NCBI RefSeq assembly: GCF_030867095.1
Contig: NC_081828.1
Coordinates: 205,739,978-205,803,977 of the forward strand
Origin: Alligator mississippiensis
Lineage: Eukaryota; Chordata; Crocodylia; Alligatoridae
DNA length: 64,000 bases
Direction of reading: 5' to 3'
A program made the translations under genes and the position numbers. Within the stretch, counting starts at the first letter, position 1. Every line of letters starts with the position of its first letter. The notes under the pieces were generated by a model. The model made no database searches. It was not told the origin of the DNA and saw only the letters and a program-made list of their open reading frames with translations. Positions 36,297 to 45,568 of the stretch are shown here, one piece after another.

Positions 36297-37419
36297 TTAC
36301 TTTGATGTTAGTTCAGTTTTCTTTGGTGAATCTTGTGATGCTGCTGCTTTTCTCCGCTTTATGAGCTGCAAGTGTCGTCTGTTCCTTCTTAACATCTGCC
36401 CTTCTGGTGCGACTACTTTATAGGATCTGGGAACTACTTGATGGGAAACTAGTGTTTTTTGTTTCCACAATCGTCCATCTGAAATATGCACCATATCCTT
36501 GCTGTGCAGTTGTGGTAACTCCCTGGAACTGCTGTCATACTACCATTTTTGTTTGAGTTTGTCAATCTTTTTAAATGTTTTCACATTTTGCTTTCCATTC
36601 GGATGAGCATCATCTACAAGATTTGGCAGCCTGGATTTGAGTTTCCTTTTAAACAGCGTTTCTGCTGGGGACAATCCATGTTCCTTGGGTGTTGCCCACT
36701 AGTAATTTAAGAGTGACAGGCAACCATCAGAGTGTGAATATGTAACTTTTTTGCAACAACTTCTTCGCTATTTGTACTCAATTTCCACCAGACCATTGGA
36801 TTGTGGGTATTTAGGACTTAAAGTGTTGTGATGGAATCCATATTCGTTTGCAAACTCTTTAAAATCAAGACATTTGAACTGAGGTCCATTGTCTGTTCTC
36901 ACAGTTTGTGAATCCCATGTCTAGCAAAAACCGATATGATGAGAGTTATGACACGGTTTGCTGCTGTGCTTTTGAGCAATGCAATTTCAGGATAGTGAGA
37001 ATAATAACCCAGTGCTAATACATAATTTTTTCCTGCATGCACGAATAAGTCAATGCCCACTTGATAGCACTGAGCTCCTCCATGACCATCATGGACTCTT
37101 TTCTTTGTGTTGATCTGTACTTTAGGCATGTTGTACAAGCCTTTACAGCATCTACTATGTCATTATTTATGTTGGGCCAATATAGAGAACCCCTTGCTCT
37201 CCTTTTGCATTTTTCAATGCCTAGATGTTCCTCATGTATTCTGTTTAACATGTTTGTCTTTAGCACTGCTGGAACAACATGTTGCGAGCCTTCGAAAAAA
37301 ATGCCATCCAGTACTGACAGCTCTTCCTTGAACTGAGAGTAGGGGCTAGGCATATGGTTTCCAGGCCAACCAGTACAAATGGCTGTTATGACTTGTTGCA
37401 AGTGCAGTAGTTTCTGCAA
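36297..37419 (-). pseudogene. Gypsy integrase remnant
   Basis: The frame at 37015-37419 holds the N-terminal zinc-binding HHCC region: His residues in RIHEEHLGIEKC, then RGSLYWPNINNDIVDAVKAC and the TTCLKYR that closes the CxxC. The core begins in the frame at 36899-37138 (GIDLFVHAGKNYVLALGYYS, with the first catalytic Asp). It continues near 36790-36900, where a DNGPQF segment (second Asp) and an SNGLVE segment (third, Glu) can be read before a stop. The C-terminal box is at 36297-36494 (GRLWKQKTLVSHQ, PRSYKVVAPEG, LRRNRRHLQL). The DDE residues are all still readable, but in different frames and interrupted by stops, so no functional protein can be made. The integrase would have joined element DNA to the chromosome. 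Confidence 0.85.
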
Positions 37420-37469
37420 TTAGTGCCCACATTTTACCTCTGACAGGAATCACTCTTTTAATTAGATTA

Positions 37470-38315
37470 ACATGCACTATGTCTGAGTCTGGAATTCTGT
37501 TATTTTCCATTGTGTCATATGCTCTGGAGTGGACAACATATCTGCAATAAGTAGATGTTTTCTTGGCGTGCATTGCATGTCTAAAATCTTGCAGTTGAAA
37601 GAAAAGTCTCTGTAATCTGGGTAGCATGTCTGATGACTCTTTGTTTTAGCTACCAAAGGTTTATGAATAATTTCATTTATCATAGGCTTCCCATAGATGA
37701 ATATATGACATTTCTTACATCCAGAGCTAAACTTTCTCTCTCAATCTGTGCACATAAACACTCTGACTTGGATAGTGTCCTAGATGCATATGCCACTGGT
37801 CTCCAGCTATCCCCATGTTTCTGAAGCAACACTGCTCCAGTCCCTTCTTTAGAAGCATCTGTTGACAATTTAATGGGTCTTTTAGGGTCATAGTATTTTA
37901 GTACCAAAGCTTTCATTATTGTTTCCTTCAAGTTTTTAAATTCAGCTTCATGTTCATGTTCTCAAATCCTCTGAGCCTTCTTTTGTAGGAATGTTCTAAG
38001 GTGTTTGGCCTGCTCTAGGTTAGGTTGGTAAATTTTGTAAGGAACTACCTTTCTCAGTAATCTCTGCCCTGATTCCTTATCTGTAGGGGATGGCATGTTT
38101 ATAATGGCTTTAACCTTTGCAGAATCAATTTGCACCCCTTTCTCAGAGAGCATTTTTTCCTATTATGACCAGTGAATGAACCCAAGCAGTTGGTTGCTCT
38201 ACTTTTTCTATTATGTCCATGTTAACTAATCTATCTATTTCCCTTTTTCAGTTTCTCCCATAGTACAAGGGAAACATTTCTTGGATCATGAACCTTGGGA
38301 GTATTTGGTTCTCTT
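37470..38315 (-). pseudogene. Gypsy RT/RNase H remnant lacking RT palm
   Basis: The region opens, on the minus strand near 38315, with the start of RT (PRNVSLVLWEKLKK, then an IEKVEQPTAWVHSL-like segment). It then jumps at about 38155 to the post-palm segment MLSEKGVQIDSAKVKAIINM (frame 37962-38153). The palm with its YxDD motif, roughly 150 or more residues in relatives, is absent. RNase H follows at 37680-37931 (KLSTDASKEGTGAVLLQ, WRPVAYASRTLSKSE, AQIERESLAL). The connection to integrase follows at 37477-37683 (QCTPRKHLLIADML). Stops and frame changes separate the pieces. Loss of the catalytic core makes the element unable to copy itself. Confidence 0.85.
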
Positions 38316-38419
38316 AGTTCTATCTTAACAACTCAGTTGACAGTTTCCCTATGCCTTGAAGCACATCATAAAACTCTTCTTGTATATTCTACTTCCTAGT
38401 CCCTCAATGGCATCCATTC

Positions 38420-38700
38420 TCTTACATGTCTACAACCCAATCATTGGCACTAGCTTTCCTGGGGCTGTTACAAATTCAATTTTTACTATATTACCCTTGT
38501 GTCTAATATGCAGTGCACAAACATCTTTGGTTGCAATCATATTCCCATTATGTGCTCTAAGTCTTATTTTCTTATTCTCATAGTACACAGGTTTAGTTTT
38601 CATTTTTTTGAATAATGTATTTTGGTGTTACGTTGACCTGTGCCCCTGTATCTAATTTAAATGTACCATTAGTCCACTGGTGTTCTGCGTGAGTGTCTAA
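38420..38700 (-). pseudogene. Gypsy aspartic protease remnant
   Basis: On the minus strand the segment GTFKLDTGAQVNVTPKYI can be read. The DTG catalytic triad codons lie at 38644-38652. Such proteases act as dimers to cut the Gag-Pol precursor. Downstream sequence to about 38420 is a diverged continuation. There is no separate start codon, as expected for a Gag-Pol fusion product. Confidence 0.8.
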
Positions 38701-38786
38701 CCCTCAGAAGAATAAACTTCTTCTTGCATTGTGCCAATGAGGAATTCTTCCTCTTCCTCGGTGTATATAGCATGCACCTTCTGTTT

Positions 38787-39580
38787 CTAGTGTGTTGCAT
38801 CCTGCTTCTTTCTGCAAACTCTTGCAAAGTGATTGAATCTTTTGCATTTGTTGCAGTGCTTACCAAATATAGGGCATTGCATGTGTTTGTGATAACCTCC
38901 ACAGCATCTGCAGCTACCCATTGTTTCTTCAAGCACTTCTCTTTGGCCTCCGCTTGCCTGCTTCAGAGTGAGGTCTTCCTTTCTGTATTGTTTGCGTGTT
39001 GCCTTAGGTTTTTGAAGTTTTATAATCCTGTCTAGTTCAGCTTGTTCTGTTTTTTCCTCCAGCATCTTAGTCAGGAATTTGTTATCTTAGTCGCTTGGCA
39101 CATTCCAACTGTCTTTTCCAAATTAAGCTCAGGTTCCTCTAGCAGTCTTTTCCTGAGGCTTGTATCTTTTATACCCAATACTATTTGGCCTCCGATCATG
39201 GACTCTTTTAGGTCTCCAAAGCTGCATGTCTGGGTCGGCAGTCTGAGGTCTTTGACAAACCCTTCTAATGTCTCATATTCTGTCTGCTGTCTCATGTGGA
39301 AATTATACTGTTCAAAGGTTTCATTTTCTTCAATTTTCAAATTCCTCAATGTTTTAATTACTCTGCTATAGCTTTTCTGTGCTGCTTCTAACAGTCATCG
39401 GCTGTCAGCGCTACAGGTAAAGAGAAAGAGCTTCTGGGTATACTATATTTAAAAAAAACCCTACCTTGAATGAATCTTCCTTCTCTGTAGCTCCACTGTC
39501 ATGTATATAGTGAAGCTCTGCCTAAATTTCTTCCAGTTTTTGGCTGCATCGCTGGACAGCTTTAACTCCTCTGGATTCTG
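38787..39580 (-). pseudogene. Gypsy gag remnant with zinc knuckle
   Basis: Near 39490-39580 the minus strand gives a Gag N-terminal segment (EELKLSSDAAKNWKKFRQSF). The frame at 39071-39349 is capsid-like (ENETFEQYNFHMRQQ ... SMIGGQIVLGIKD ... LEKTVGMCQA). The frame at 38787-39065 ends in a cysteine/histidine array, CRCCGGYHKHMQCP then CNKCKRFNHFARVC. The second part is a clean CX2CX4HX4C zinc knuckle that would bind RNA. Frame changes lie between these pieces, so the gene is broken. Confidence 0.85.
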
Positions 39581-39608
39581 AGATGCTCCATTTTTTGTCT
39601 TTCTTTGC

Positions 39609-39626
39609 ATCCCACTCTTAGTACCA
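39609..39626 (-). other. Primer-binding site, tRNA-Leu-like
   Basis: Directly inside the 5' LTR the minus strand starts tggtactaagagtgggat. Its complement ends in CCA and matches my recollection of the 3' end of vertebrate tRNA-Leu(UAA) at about 14 of 17 positions. The TGG start fits a tRNA-primed element, and the tRNA identity is inferred. Confidence 0.65.
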
Positions 39627-39783
39627 TGTGTTGTTCTCAAATGACCCAGGAGTTGAGCTAATATAATAATAATGCTTGTTTATTCAGAAAGTAGCATCCT
39701 GACTACTGTCTTGCTGTTCCCTCCTGCAATCCCGGGGCAAAATGTAACAACTTATACGTAACACTCTTAAAGGTATCCACACA
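39627..39783 (-). repeat. 5' LTR of Gypsy element
   Basis: 157 bases, the same length as the 3' LTR, ending 'tatccacaca' on the plus strand. The central part (about 39653-39712) is the most diverged from its partner. Confidence 0.92.
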
Positions 39784-39788
39784 AATAT

Positions 39789-40961
39789 CATATGAGGAGT
39801 CCCTGTTTCCACTATCCATATGCTGCAGAAGCAATACAGTCAGGAGTCTGGTGCCTGTTTTTCTTTTTCTGCTGTGGAGGCCCAGAGATCTGAATGAGAG
39901 CTGTGTTCTATAAATAGAAATATAAAATAGATTAAATTAGGAGTTTGGTCCCTTACAGATGGCCCTGTCACTAGACAAGCTGCCTGCTTGCAAATTAACA
40001 GTTTGTTTTACTTAAATTTCGAACATTGTAATACATTAGAACCACAACAATAGAGATACTGTCTTCCCAGTATTTTCTTTCTTCCAGTGTACAGTAAAAA
40101 AGCAAAGAAACCAAAACTATTCCCCCCCTCAGGGTTTTCCCAGCAAAAAATAAACAAGAGCTGAAACAATGGAAAAGTTGGTAGTAGAAGGACTGATTCA
40201 TGGATAACCTTTCGGCTGCCAGATTTTCAGTAGTTGCATATTAGACTTGAATAAGATCGGCAAGTTTGCAGATACTAGGTTGGAATAAACACAGAAGTGA
40301 GAAACCATTCCCCCTCCCACCAAAATCAACTCAGCCAACCAGTCCAATCTTCAGATCAATGAAATATTCAAGCTCACAGACTGTTAGAAAGGGAAAAAAA
40401 TGTGTTCTGGGGGAAAATAAACAATAGCAATAACAATAATAAAAGAAAAAACCTTGAAGAAATGAAAGGTTGTAGCACACTGACCAAGAAAGAGATTTGA
40501 AACTATTTGGGAGATTAAGGATTTTTTATTGTGGAAAAAAAAAATCCCCAGAGCTGTTAGCCCAATGCACAACTAAAATGAAGAAGAAAAACAGAACGCT
40601 TGGTTGCTAGGGGAATATAACATAAATCAAAAGCACTGCTATAATTGCTATATACTGTAAGGAACTGATAAGACCTCTCCTAGTACATTATACCTCGTCT
40701 TGGTTATTGGACCCAGGAATGATTCCAATGCTTTTTTTTGAAAGAATGAAGTTCAGAGCAAAACAAAGTGAATACCAAGACAGCAGAATTTAAATGAGCA
40801 ACTACAAAAGCAGTTCAGGATGAGAAACTTAGCCATGTTAACGGAGACAGAAAGACAGAGTTTCAGTGCTGGGTGTAATTTTCAAGGAACTCTATCAGTA
40901 AGTAAGTGCACACCCCACATTTCAGGATTATTATTCCTGTTCTTGCCTTTCTTTGAATATT
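39789..40961. other. Unassigned AT-rich sequence
   Basis: No gene or definite repeat is visible. Confidence 0.45.
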
Positions 40962-41092
40962 CCACCATGGCTCTCAACCATTTTTTTATTGTGGCCCCTC
41001 TGGTAGAACACAAGGTGTTTCAGGGCCCCTCTTCCCAGTTAGCCAGAGAGGGTGGTACATACCTTCCAACCAATCATAACCTTTAGGTAAAA
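40962..41092 (+). mobile_element. hAT-type DNA transposon end, diverged
   Basis: 'Catggctctcaaccattttt' followed by 'attgtggcccctct' resembles the TIR and subterminal region of widespread hAT elements (typical start cagtggttctcaacc). Only about 130 bases are recognisable. No partner end is seen. Confidence 0.4.
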
Positions 41093-41094
41093 AA

Positions 41095-41730
41095 AATATC
41101 TATGGCTCATAAGAATATAAGAACTACCACTTACTGGGCATGTCTACATGTGCGCATTTACTGTGCAGTAACCAAAATTACTGTTCAGTACGGGTACATG
41201 TCTGCATGCGTATACCCATACTACACGTAAACATGGTGACTTACGCATAAATTTGATACGTGCTTTATGATGGTATCAAATTTCTGCCCGCTTAGTTACC
41301 GTACGGTAATACTGTGCGTGTGGACTGATTTGGGACTAACTTTAGTCTCACGTCAGTGCACACATAGCATTAATGCGCTTTAATGCCTGCATGTGTTGAC
41401 ACCAGCCTATTCCCACTTACTGCGCAATAAATTTAAACCAGCATAAATGCACATGTAGACACGCCCACTGAGTCCGATGATAGGTCCATCTTGCCCAGTA
41501 TCCTATGTCACACAGTAGCAGAGTGGATGCTGAAAGGGAGAGTGAACTGGATATGACCAGGGTTTTTTTTCCACTGTTCCTCTCCCACTTGCAATCTTCA
41601 GCATTTGTGTAGGAAGTTCTGATTAGAGGCTGTACCCATAACTCCCATCCTCAATAGCTATTTAGGTACCTTTCCACCAAGAATATGTCCAATCCCTTTT
41701 TGATGGGATGATATCTTTCCCATAAAGAGC
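41095..41730 (-). mobile_element. CR1/L3-type LINE fragment split by a MITE
   Basis: The left part is 'ctcataagaatataagaact'. The right part resumes with 'gagtccgatgataggtccat', 'cttgcccagtatcctatgtc', 'caatagctatttaggtacct' and 'ccaccaagaatatgtccaat'. This is the reverse of an old CR1/L3 3' end. A 331-bp MITE lies between the parts. No coding frame remains. Confidence 0.75.
41136..41466. mobile_element. 331-bp Harbinger-type MITE
   Basis: The left end gggcatgtctacatgtgc and the right end (reverse complement gggcgtgtctacatgtgc) differ at one base in 18. A 3-bp direct repeat, act, flanks it (41133-41135 and 41467-41469), which suits PIF/Harbinger. The interior is rich in 'gtgcagtaa'- and 'acggtaa'-like words in both orientations. 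It has no coding capacity. It may belong to the crocodilian Chompy-like group, but that name is from memory. Confidence 0.8.
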
Positions 41731-41831
41731 TCTTGTGGGGGTAGAAAAATGAGTTTCGATCTGCTGAAAGATGTGCAGAGGGGAATAATAGTAGAGCATT
41801 TGGAACTGAAGCCTGATATGAACCTTGAAGC

Positions 41832-42005
41832 CCCTTTTCCACCAGAGACTTCCAGTGTGGTCTCAGGCAAGTCAGTTCACCACTCTGTGCCTTGGCTCCC
41901 CACGTATAAAGTGGGGACACAGGCATTTCCCTGACTGATTCATAGAGCTGTTTTGAGGATCAATATGTTAAAGATCATGAAGTAACAAGATAGTCGCATA
42001 ACTAC
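41832..42005 (+). mobile_element. CORE-SINE/MIR-like fragment
   Basis: 'Tctcaggcaagtcagttcac', 'cactctgtgccttggctccc', 'ataaagtggggacacag' and 'gctgttttgaggatcaatat' follow the order of MIR-type SINEs. The tRNA head is lost. Confidence 0.7.
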
Positions 42006-42459
42006 ATAAATGTGATTTGCCACAATCCCTCTCTCGCCATCACAGCTTCCCAAGGACAGATTTGACCTCTCTTGTGCCAGGATCACGCACACTTGACTTG
42101 GAGAGCAAAATATGACTCAACACAAGAGCACACCTCTTTATCTCCCCCTAGTAAAAATAAGAATAGGGAAACTTGTCCTCTGTGGGAAAGAAAGTTAAGA
42201 TCTATGAATGAGGAGTCATAATGAAGGATGTGTTTTTTATCCAGATTAACTGTTTGATCTGGCATATTTATTGCCACAATGGGGACTAAATTGTTTCATT
42301 CTGAGAAAAAGAGACAAGAGTGCCTGGCTGGGAGTGTAAGAGAGACTCATTTTCTTTGTGGACTGGAGACATCTGGGCACATACTACCAGTGAATTACAA
42401 AAATCACTAAGAGAGCTTAAAAAAACAAAGCAGTAAAGACAACGTTTGGGATCAATAAG
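42006..42459. other. Unassigned sequence
   Basis: No gene or definite repeat is seen. Confidence 0.45.
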
Positions 42460-42567
42460 GCATGATGGGATTTAATGCATGGTCCCACAATTGTGCCTCC
42501 TGCCATGCAGATGTAGCATGGCAGGAGCTTCAATTGTATGAATCACACATTAAATCCTATTGCACCT
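42460..42567. mobile_element. Hairpin MITE
   Basis: The arm at 42460-42508 pairs imperfectly with 42516-42567. The inner 12 bases (ctcctgccatgc and gcatggcaggag) are perfect around a 7-base loop. Its left arm matches 26392-26460. It abuts an ancient dispersed repeat at 42590. Confidence 0.75.
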
Positions 42568-42589
42568 TAAGCTTCACATGCAAAGAGGG

Positions 42590-42755
42590 CCAGAAAGACA
42601 GTCCCTGCTCCAAAGGGCATGCAATCCAGGTATAGGACAAAAGACAACATAAGAAGATGGACAGGTAAACGAGGGAGTGCAGGGAAACCAGGAGACAAAA
42701 GTGGTCAGCAGAAGTGGCAGTAGTCCAACTATGGTCATGTTTCTGTAGGCACCAC
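42590..42755 (+). repeat. Ancient dispersed repeat, 3' part
   Basis: 'Gaaagacagtccctgctcca', 'gcaatccaggtataggacaa', 'agacaacataagaagatgga' and 'aaagtggtcagcagaagtgg' follow a sauropsid dispersed repeat in order. The head of the family is represented by the copies at 6940 and 9979. Confidence 0.65.
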
Positions 42756-43485
42756 AGCAAAGGAGAGTTGCCTGGAAGGATCTGAAGAGGGACGATGGGG
42801 TAAGCTGTGGATGTTCATAGGCAGCTCCTCTCTTTTGTGAGAGGTAAGATGGAAGAAAGCACAAGAGGGACTTATTTGAAAATTTCACTACATAAAAGCA
42901 ATTCATGTTCCTAATAGTATCAGACACAACTTGGCCCAGGTGGCTCCTTTTAATTGTGATGCATTAGGATTCCTGATGCATCCCCATCCAGCATGCATTC
43001 ATTAGTGCTGGTGTGCCTGGGCTTCTCTAGGTGAGGTACTTCTATTTGGAGAACGCTCTTTTCCTTTGTAGGTATTGAAAAGTGTTGATGCAGGGCAGAT
43101 GCTCTCTACAGGTACTGATTTCCTCTAATAAGCTCTTTACGTTTAGGTAATTTCTTTCTTGTGGCTCCCCCTACAAGGAGCAGTGGTGCCAGAGAGGAAG
43201 GCCGCAACACTATAGCTCCCACTCACTAGCTGCTTGCATGCGAGTCATTTTTCCTTTTTAATTTGTGTGCACTTAAACAGCACTGTTGGGAAGCACTGGG
43301 ACTGCTCAGTCCAGCCATAGTTGTACCCTACCCAGCTGGGTTTACCCTGACGGAGATTATTAGCCTGCTTACAGAAGAGTTTGAGTCTCATGAATGCAAT
43401 GCCAGTACCAGAGTTGTTCGCAAATAAGAGCTCACCCTCCAACACAACCACCTATACCTTGCCCTCCCCAATATCCATGTGAGTC
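42756..43485. other. Unassigned sequence
   Basis: No supported feature. Confidence 0.45.
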
Positions 43486-43585
43486 GCAGTGAGCCCCAGA
43501 GAGTTTGTACTTTTCATAGCAGGGAAAGGGAGAGGTGATTTGCCAAAGGTCACATACACTTGGGCAACCTGGACAAATCCAGCTC
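43486..43585 (-). mobile_element. Possible SINE fragment, reverse
   Basis: 'Aggtgatttgccaaaggtca' followed by 'acctggacaaatccagctct' resembles the reverse complement of a MIR-like SINE middle. It is short and diverged, so the call is weak. Confidence 0.35.
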
Positions 43586-44869
43586 TAATAAAAGCCCACA
43601 AGAGAAGACACTGCTCTCTTGTCCTTGGCCCTAGGTGCAGGACATCCATCAGCAGTACAAAAGGTCAATATCTCCGCCATGGTAAAGCCCATCGCCACAG
43701 TACTCTACATCCGATTCTGACCTGGGTTAAGGCCAGCCCTCACTTATGCTGGGAACGCTCACATAGATGTGATGTAGTAAAGAGCAGAAGTTTCCACACT
43801 AGAAAGTGATGCACACTACAGACTACGTACTGGTATGTCGTATACTAGGTATGTCTGCGATGAGTTGATTTTCAGAACTGGTCTCAGCTGGGCTACACCA
43901 TTTCTTCCCTTGCTCGGGGAACCTCAGCCCCTGAACTTCCCTGATGTTGCTGGTTGAAGGGCCCCAAGAAAAAATAAGTCTTGCTGTGAGCGCATCTTTG
44001 AATTAAAATTTCCACAAGGACCAAATTATGCAAACTACCCCCTCTACGCATCCTCCAAACCCACCTGGTGCTAATTAGGCACAGAATCCACCAGTTCCAG
44101 GCACAGAATTAAAATGCAGACCCACACTACAAAGGCCCAGTCATTTCTGCTGTTTCAGTTCATCAGCTGGAGCAGGGATAAGCGTATTTTATTCTTGTCC
44201 CCAGATGTTTGGAAGTAGCAGAGTAATTTAACAGGCTGCGTTTCTCAGAAATTATCATGCTTTTCTCTTTTCCTAAGCAACTTCTCCATCCCTTGCTGAA
44301 TGGCTTAATGGCACTGAGAATTATGGAATGACATTGTTTTTAACATGTGCCTTTTTTTAAAAAAATTGCATTTCAGTGCAAGATTAGAGATCTTTAGAGA
44401 AAAGGTTGTGTCCAAATGCCTACAATCCATGAGCAGCTGAATGATTCTGCTGGTGAGGATAAAATAATAAACAGGTGCTGCACACAAGTCTTTGAAAACA
44501 ACCCCAGGTGTTGTCTGTCTTCACCGTGAGCGACATCTGTCATTGTGTCATTCTCTGAAGAAGTCAGGCTGGTCTTCTAACTGAAACCCTGGCAAAGGAG
44601 GGTGTTGTGCTGCATTTCAGATCTAGCTTGTGTGTCCCTGGCTATGTGAATACTGAACAAATGTTAATATAATTGATGACATTTTTCTGCCATTTTTTTT
44701 CCTTTTGAGACCTGAGCATGATGCTGGTGCTGTTTCATTCAATGAAAGAGGAAGAGCACCCAATGCTCCTACAAGTCTATAGGAGTAGAAGTTGCTTCAG
44801 AGCACAGTTGCCATAGTTACCCTCCAAATCTACAGGAATAATGAGGACATATGAGATTCAGTGCTTGTC
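43586..44869. other. Unassigned; candidate conserved non-coding DNA
   Basis: No gene is supported. The part at 44160-44640 is free of repeat signatures and is a candidate for cross-species conservation testing. Confidence 0.3.
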
Positions 44870-45010
44870 AAAATTTCCAGGGCAGGTTGAGCAGACAGTT
44901 GGCTGGGATGGTTTTGTCAGGAGCAATCCTGCCTTGAGCCAGGGTCATCTGGACTAGATGACCTTGTGAGGTCCTTCCAGCCCTACTTTCCTATGATCCC
45001 ATGATACAAG
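44870..45010 (+). mobile_element. CR1 LINE 3' terminus, sense strand
   Basis: 'Catctggactagatgacctt', 'gtgaggtccttccagcccta' and the terminal 'cctatgatcccatgata' repeats are the CR1 3' end in sense orientation. It is diverged and truncated at about 140 bases. Confidence 0.85.
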
Positions 45011-45279
45011 GTAATGCTAATAGGGTCACTGTTAACTTGGTTCTGGAATTCCAGAGAAGATGGACAGGGAATGACGTCTTTGAGAAGAGGGCATCTCTCC
45101 TTCTTCCCTTTCCTGTGCATTATAACTGCCCTTTCCCTGCACGATCTCATCTGCACAGCCCAGTCCCCACATAGTAGCTGCATGAAGAGGAAGCTTGGTG
45201 GCATGGCAAGCAGTGGCAATGTTAATTGCATTGGCAGTTAACCCTGCCACTGCTCACCCTACCACTAAATATATGGACC

Positions 45280-45568
45280 TGTGCCATTATGGGTTGGATC
45301 CAGAGCATGGAGCCATGTCATCTGGCCCACACGGCTGTGGGTGGAGCTGGAAACTTCTCTAGTTCTGGAAGCCACAGCAATTAACGGCTGTTGCCAAATC
45401 CTAGCTCTGCAGGTCAGATGATGCATCTCCAGACTCCAGATTCAGCCTGTGGACTGGCCCCATGCCACTCATCTGGCTCACAGGGTCAGTCCCATGCCAC
45501 TGGCCTAGCACGTGGTCACTTGGTCTTCGCTGGGTTCTCTCCATAATCGCACTCTCCATAATGGCACA
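45280..45568. mobile_element. Candidate 289-bp MITE with 13-bp perfect TIRs
   Basis: tgtgccattatgg at 45280-45292 is the exact reverse complement of 45556-45568. The interior is GC-richer than the flanks. No target duplication is evident, and a second 'ccataat' lies just inside the right end. It could be an old MITE or a coincidence. Confidence 0.4.

Larger units (their letters stand above)
35917..39783 (-). mobile_element. Degraded Ty3/Gypsy LTR retrotransposon
   Basis: A 3867-bp element on the minus strand, bounded by two 157-bp LTRs with TG...CA ends and an imperfect 5-bp target duplication (aatac at 35912-35916, aatat at 39784-39788, 4 of 5 identical). Internally, reading from the 5' LTR, it keeps gag, aspartic protease, an RT remnant, RNase H, integrase zinc finger and core, and a C-terminal box. 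That order (integrase after RNase H) is diagnostic of Ty3/Gypsy. All frames are broken, and the RT palm is deleted. LTR divergence (about 25 of 157 positions by hand) indicates an old insertion. No envelope gene is seen, and there is little room for one. It is a fossil, not an active element. Confidence 0.93.

Noticed and set aside
35917..39783. Endogenous retrovirus with envelope
   Set aside because: No envelope-like frame is present between integrase and the 3' LTR, and the protein motifs are of Ty3/Gypsy type rather than retroviral.
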